Made by a program: the position numbers and the translations under genes. Of a stretch of DNA of 9,167 nucleotides, positions 6,283-9,167 are shown piece after piece. A model generated the notes under the pieces. It was not told the origin of the DNA. It worked only from the letters and a program-made list of their open reading frames with translations, and made no database searches. Location of the stretch: the NCBI GenBank assembly GCA_903862155.1, contig CAIOXF010000357.1:1-9167 (forward strand). Direction: 5' to 3'. How positions within the stretch are numbered: position 1 is the stretch's first letter; each line of letters begins with the position of its first letter. Source of the stretch: an uncultured cyanobacterium (GTDB lineage: Bacteria; Cyanobacteriota; Cyanobacteriia; PCC-6307; Cyanobiaceae).

Positions 6283-7014
6283 TTGTTTCCTCCATTCCGC
6301 CGCTTGGCCTCTGTTTTGATCACGGGTGCATCGCGGGGCATCGGCGCCGCGGCGGCCAAGGCCTTCGCCCAAGCTGGCTACGGGCTGATGCTGGTGGCCC
6401 GCCCATCGGATGCGTTCAGCACCCTGGTGGCTGAATTGCGCCAGGGGGGTGGAATCGTGCATGCCATCGAGGCTGACCTCACCGAGTCCGCCGCCGTGGA
6501 GCCTGCGATCAGCTCCCTGTTGAACCAAGGCGGCACCCCCGCCGTGGTCATCAACAACGCCGGTGCCGCCTACACCGGCCCCCTGGCCTCCATGCCCCTG
6601 GAGCGCTGGCAGTGGTTGCTTCAGCTCAACCTGACGGCCGTGTTCCAGGTGTGTCAGGCGGTGGTGCCCGCCCTGCGCCAGCAGGGCAAGGGTTTGATCG
6701 TGAATGTGAGCAGCCACGCAGCCCATAACGCCTTCCCCAACTGGGGGGCCTACTGCGTGAGCAAAGCGGCCCTGCGTTCCTTCAGCCGCTGCCTGGCGGA
6801 AGAAGAGCGGACCCACGGAATTCGCGTGTCCACACTCACCCTGGGTGCGGTAAATACGCCCCTTTGGGACAGTGAAACTGTCAACAGCTCCTTTGATCGC
6901 CGTGCCATGCTGAGCGCCGATCAAGCAGCTGAAGCTCTGCTTTTTCTGGCACGACAGCCAGACCATCAGGTCGTCGAAGATCTCACCCTCATGCCGGCTG
7001 CCGGCGCGCTCTGA
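6283..7014 (+). CDS. Short-chain dehydrogenase/reductase (SDR), possible pterin or carbonyl reductase
   Basis: A 243-residue classical SDR. Seen: the nucleotide-binding TGASRGIG (residues 14-21), NNAG (91-94), the structural Asn in LNLTAVF (N116), NVSS (141-144) with the catalytic Ser, and Y157-x-x-x-K161 in YCVSK. All catalytic residues are present, so it should be an active NAD(P)H-dependent reductase. R40 at the end of the second beta strand (LMLVAR) suggests NADPH preference. The start is TTG at 6283 because no ATG or GTG lies between the in-frame stop at 6247 and the nucleotide-binding motif; TTG at 6304 is the other choice. No Shine-Dalgarno sequence is evident. It lies 51 bp after accA and only 6 bp before folE, so it is probably in one transcript with both. 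Candidate roles are a pterin reductase working with FolE (inference from the pairing) or a FabG/fatty-aldehyde-type reductase (inference from the lipid genes). The substrate cannot be read from sequence. Confidence 0.9.
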   Translation: MFPPFRRLASVLITGASRGIGAAAAKAFAQAGYGLMLVARPSDAFSTLVAELRQGGGIVHAIEADLTESAAVEPAISSLLNQGGTPAVVINNAGAAYTGPLASMPLERWQWLLQLNLTAVFQVCQAVVPALRQQGKGLIVNVSSHAAHNAFPNWGAYCVSKAALRSFSRCLAEEERTHGIRVSTLTLGAVNTPLWDSETVNSSFDRRAMLSADQAAEALLFLARQPDHQVVEDLTLMPAAGAL

Positions 7015-7020
7015 GCACCC

Positions 7021-7764
7021 ATGACATCCACACTCTCCTCCAGCGTCGCCTCCCTGGGCGCCACCCCTGAGCCCAGCCTGACGCCCGTGAGCCTGCGGGT
7101 GCGCCAGCGCCTTCAGGAGGCTGGAGTATCGTTCCTCGCCAACGACAACATTGCCGAGCACCTCGCAGAAGGCGAACTGGAGCAGCTCGAGATCGAGGTG
7201 GCTGGCAAGGTGCGCGAGCTGCTGCGCAGCCTGGTGATCGATATTGATAACGACCACAACACTGAGGAAACAGCCGAGCGCGTGGCTCGCATGTACCTCC
7301 ATGAAGTGTTCAAGGGCCGCTATCACCATCAGCCCAAGATTGCCAGCTTCCCCAATGTGAAGAAGCTGGATGAGATCTACACGGTGGGGCCGATTTCAGT
7401 GCGTTCCGCCTGCTCCCACCACCTAGTTCCTATTTTGGGGAACTGTTGGATCGGCATCAAGCCCGGTGAGCGGGTGATCGGCCTGTCGAAGTTCTCCCGG
7501 GTGGCCGATTGGGTGTTCTCACGCCCCCACATCCAGGAAGAGGCCGTGATGATCCTGGCCGATGAAATCGAACGCCTCTGTGAACCGCAGGGCCTGGCCA
7601 TTCTGGTGAAGGCCCAGCACTACTGCATGAAGTGGCGCGGCGTAAAGGAGCCCCAAACCAGCATGGTGAATTCGGTAGTGCGCGGCGATTTCCGTCACGA
7701 CCCCAGCCTCAAGGCCGAGTTTTTTGAACTGGTCAAACAGCAGGAGTCCCTGCTGACCACCTGA
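7021..7764 (+). CDS. folE: GTP cyclohydrolase I
   Basis: A 247-residue enzyme converting GTP to 7,8-dihydroneopterin triphosphate plus formate, the first step to folate and pterins. The zinc ligands C131 and H134 (in CSHHLVPILG) and C202 (in HYCMKWRGV) are present with the same spacing as E. coli C110, H113 and C181. H133 matches the catalytic His, K157 and R160 lie in GLSKFSR, Q172-E173 in IQEEA, and R206 matches the GTP-phosphate Arg. The CSHH and MKWRGVKEPQT forms differ from the E. coli-type CEHH enzyme and resemble a separate bacterial FolE clade, recalled rather than computed. A Ser/Thr-rich N-terminal extension of about 25 residues precedes the fold. It should form a cytoplasmic homodecamer. 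The ATG lies 6 bp after the SDR stop, which implies coupling. It ends against the convergent secreted-protein gene with only five bases between stop codons. Intact. Confidence 0.96.
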   Translation: MTSTLSSSVASLGATPEPSLTPVSLRVRQRLQEAGVSFLANDNIAEHLAEGELEQLEIEVAGKVRELLRSLVIDIDNDHNTEETAERVARMYLHEVFKGRYHHQPKIASFPNVKKLDEIYTVGPISVRSACSHHLVPILGNCWIGIKPGERVIGLSKFSRVADWVFSRPHIQEEAVMILADEIERLCEPQGLAILVKAQHYCMKWRGVKEPQTSMVNSVVRGDFRHDPSLKAEFFELVKQQESLLTT

Positions 7765-7777
7765 GCCCCTCAGGGCT
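7764..7777. terminator. Small hairpin spanning the two convergent stop codons
   Basis: AGCCC (7764-7768) and GGGCT (7773-7777) form a five-base-pair stem with a CTCA loop. The stem begins in the last base of the folE stop codon, and the loop contains most of the opposite gene's stop codon (7772-7770). Being symmetric it could act on both transcripts, but it is short and lacks a T-run on either side, so a terminator role is only a possibility. Confidence 0.3.
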
Positions 7778-8306
7778 GGGCAGCCTGCACCGGGCCCACG
7801 GGCTTGGAGGCTTGGCGCTGGCTGCCGCCGTTGGCCGCAGGTACGGCCACCACCACCATCACCTGGGCCTGCACATCCACCGGCTGGAGCCGATAAGTGC
7901 TGCCGGTGGTGTTGGTGATCAGCACCCAGCTACCGCTGCCGGGGGTGCGGCGATACCAGTGAAAGGCTGAAGGCGGCAGGCCCGCCAGGGCATCGGCGTT
8001 GAGGGTGGCCGTGAGCAGCTGGCCTTCAGCCGCCTGACCCGCCAGCACCAGCTGCTGCAGACCATTGATCTGCTGCTGAACGGCACTCTCCAGCTGCAGG
8101 TCGGTGGAGATCTCCTGGCGCATCGCCCGGATCTGGGTCTGGGGGTCGGCGCTGATGCCGGGCACGCACTGGAGCTGGCCATCGTCGGTGAGCTGGCAGC
8201 CCACCAGATCCTGGCTGCGGGCGGCCAGGGGCAGAGCCAGGGCGCTCGCCGCAACAGCGGCCAGGGCAAGGCGACGACGGTACACGCGGCGCTGGTGCGA
8301 AGGCAT
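7770..8306 (-). CDS. Small predicted secreted protein with one Ig-like module
   Basis: A 178-residue protein I cannot name. It starts MPSHQRRVYRRRLALAAVAA: a positively charged n-region with consecutive arginines, then a hydrophobic core (residues 13-28) and an AA-R-SQ stretch fitting signal-peptide cleavage, so export to the periplasm or beyond is likely, by Sec or possibly Tat. The mature part has two cysteines (C37, C47) in CQLTDDGQLQC, probably a disulfide loop, then a Gln-rich helical segment (about 57-92). The C-terminal part carries HWYRR (116-120) and TTGSTYRLQPVDVQAQVMVVV (133-153), matching the common bacterial Ig-like pattern Y-x-W-Y-R ... G-S-T-Y-x-L-x-x-x-D-V-x-x-x-V-x-V. The ATG at 8306 was chosen because it places the signal peptide first; an in-frame ATG at 8369 would overlap trpF by 22 bases and add 21 charged residues. 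It lies 41 bp behind trpF, convergent with folE. No enzyme motif is seen; it may bind a cell-surface component. Confidence 0.75.
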   Translation of the reverse strand: MPSHQRRVYRRRLALAAVAASALALPLAARSQDLVGCQLTDDGQLQCVPGISADPQTQIRAMRQEISTDLQLESAVQQQINGLQQLVLAGQAAEGQLLTATLNADALAGLPPSAFHWYRRTPGSGSWVLITNTTGSTYRLQPVDVQAQVMVVVAVPAANGGSQRQASKPVGPVQAAQP

Positions 8307-8347
8307 CGGAGATCTCGGGCCACCGGCGGGCCGGCCCCGACTCTTGC

Positions 8348-9007
8348 TCAAGCCCGGGCGTTCGGCCAAGCCCGCACGGCCTGCACCAGCGCTTCCACCG
8401 CCGCCAGATCCTTATCGGCCGGAGCGCGCTCCACCCCACTGGATGCATCCAGCCCGGTGGGCCGCAGGGCCTGCTGCACCACCGGAATCCGATCGGCCCG
8501 GATACCGCCAGCCAACCACCAGGGCAGGGCGGGGTGGAAGTTACCGAGCCACTCCAGGGGAATGCGATGGCCCGTGCCGCCCAGCTGATCGGGCACCCAG
8601 GCATCGAGCAGCAGGGCGTCCACCACACCGCTGAACCCATGGGCCTGGTCGAGATCTTCAGGCTGGCGGATGCGCAGCGCCTTCCATAGCTCCAACCCGG
8701 GCAACTGCTCCCGCAACTGCCGGCAGCGCTCCGGGGTTTCAGCCCCATGGAGCTGCAGCACGGTGTGGCCCTGGGCCAAAGAGAGATCGGCCAGCTCCCC
8801 ATCGCTGGGATCGGCCACCACCAGCACCCGCCGGCAGCTCGGGGCCACCGCCGCAATCGCGGCGAACAGGGCGGGGCGCTCGGCCACCGGCACCCAGCGC
8901 GGCGACGCCTCCACGCCGATCACGCCGATCGCATCCACGCCCAGCCGCGCCACCGCCTGGGCCTGATCCAGGGCCCTCAGCCCGCAGATCTTGAGCAGGG
9001 GCGCCAT
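8348..9007 (-). CDS. trpF: Phosphoribosylanthranilate isomerase
   Basis: A 219-residue TIM-barrel enzyme catalysing the third step after anthranilate in tryptophan synthesis: N-(5'-phosphoribosyl)anthranilate to the ribulose form (CdRP) by an Amadori rearrangement. Visible are KICGL (6-10) with the catalytic base C8, LQLHG (84-88), LLLDAW (132-137) with the general acid D135, GGTG (143-146), LAGGI (165-169) at the phosphate-binding loop, and LDASSGVE (186-193) at the C-terminal phosphate site. The length is within the normal range (about 205-220). I took the ATG at 9007-9005 because it puts KICGL at the usual distance; the open frame continues to 9118 but those residues look non-conserved and run antisense to the neighbouring protease gene. 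It is not next to other trp genes, as is common in cyanobacteria. It is divergent from the M50 protease gene across 57 bp and followed by the secreted-protein gene. Confidence 0.96.
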   Translation of the reverse strand: MAPLLKICGLRALDQAQAVARLGVDAIGVIGVEASPRWVPVAERPALFAAIAAVAPSCRRVLVVADPSDGELADLSLAQGHTVLQLHGAETPERCRQLREQLPGLELWKALRIRQPEDLDQAHGFSGVVDALLLDAWVPDQLGGTGHRIPLEWLGNFHPALPWWLAGGIRADRIPVVQQALRPTGLDASSGVERAPADKDLAAVEALVQAVRAWPNARA

Positions 9008-9064
9008 GGGGCCAAGGCCAGAAGCTGCGGGCGTTTCTAGGATTGGCTCTTGCAATGGTGTCCC

Positions 9065-9167
9065 GTGGGCGAGGGCTGGCAACTTCTGTCGATCCGGGGA
9101 ATTCCCCTGCGGATCCATCCGAGCTGGTTCATCATCCTGCTGCTGGCCACCGCGGCCTTCCAGCAGC
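9065..9167 (+). CDS. Site-2-type membrane zinc protease (peptidase M50), N-terminal part (runs off the right edge)
   Basis: Only the first 34 codons are in the window. The visible residues MGEGWQLLSIRGIPLRIHPS lead into a hydrophobic first membrane segment (WFIILLLATAAF, 21-32). This N-terminus is characteristic of the bacterial site-2-protease family that in cyanobacteria often carries C-terminal CBS domains: the I-x-G-I-P-(I/L)-R-(I/V)-H-x-S-W-F pattern is highly recognisable. The catalytic HExxH and the later Asp motif lie beyond the edge and cannot be checked. Family members cut membrane-spanning substrates such as anti-sigma factors. The GTG at 9065 fits the family start; an upstream in-frame TTG at 9050 is possible, and the ATG at 9055 is in another frame. 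It is divergent from trpF; the 57-bp spacer shows no clear promoter. Confidence 0.8.
   Translation, partial: MGEGWQLLSIRGIPLRIHPSWFIILLLATAAFQQ

Noticed and set aside
6016..7329. A 437-codon open frame on the minus strand across the end of accA, the SDR gene and the start of folE.
   Set aside because: It spans three identified genes and their gaps and shows no motif; a shadow of strong third-position G/C bias.
8316..8338. G+C-rich inverted repeats (GGGCC...GGCCC and CCGG...CCGG) between trpF and the secreted-protein gene.
   Set aside because: In a stretch made almost wholly of G and C such pairings are expected; the alternatives compete with each other and no T-run follows.
9011..9047. GCCAA...TTGGC inverted repeat in the trpF-protease spacer.
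   Set aside because: Only five bases per arm with 27 bases between; not convincing as an operator without conservation data.

Overview
The window is a dense, G+C-rich stretch (roughly two thirds G+C by eye, not counted) of a picocyanobacterial chromosome. It most resembles the high-GC Cyanobium / Synechococcus subcluster 5.2 type. The reasons are a cyanobacterial aldehyde-deformylating oxygenase (ADO) next to an acyl-ACP reductase (AAR), a Tab2-family protein found only in oxygenic phototrophs, and an Nbp1-like S1-domain protein, all in very short intergenic gaps. From memory, the order ADO-AAR-accA-SDR-folE with trpF facing it also occurs in marine Synechococcus and Prochlorococcus. This is therefore core genome, and I see no mobile element, CRISPR array, tRNA or rRNA gene, or prophage sign.

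Layout: (1) Bases 1-2469, minus strand: an apparent operon read right to left, of an S1-domain RNA-binding protein, a Tab2-like RNA-binding protein (ATGA stop/start overlap), and the N-terminal part of pgeF, which runs off the left edge. (2) Bases 2507-7764, plus strand: a creatininase-family hydrolase, ADO, AAR, accA, a short-chain dehydrogenase (SDR) and folE. (3) Bases 7770-9007, minus strand: a small predicted secreted protein with an Ig-like module, preceded in transcription order by trpF. (4) Bases 9065-9167, plus strand: the first 34 codons of a site-2-type membrane protease (peptidase M50).

How they work together: AccA is part of acetyl-CoA carboxylase, which supplies malonyl-CoA for fatty acids. 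AAR reduces acyl-ACP to fatty aldehyde and ADO turns the aldehyde into an alkane plus formate, so three consecutive genes link fatty acid supply to hydrocarbon output. SDR and folE are 6 bp apart and may form a pterin pair. The S1-domain and Tab2-like genes are translationally coupled and plausibly act together on mRNA translation. No stretch longer than 300 bases lacks a gene; the largest gap (5173-5241) is 69 bp.

The most interesting leads are an imperfect hairpin filling most of the ADO-AAR gap, the SDR-folE pairing, the unassigned creatininase-family enzyme just upstream of ADO, the S1/Tab2 coupling, and the small Ig-like secreted protein. No clearly new system is demonstrated; these are hypotheses with stated tests.
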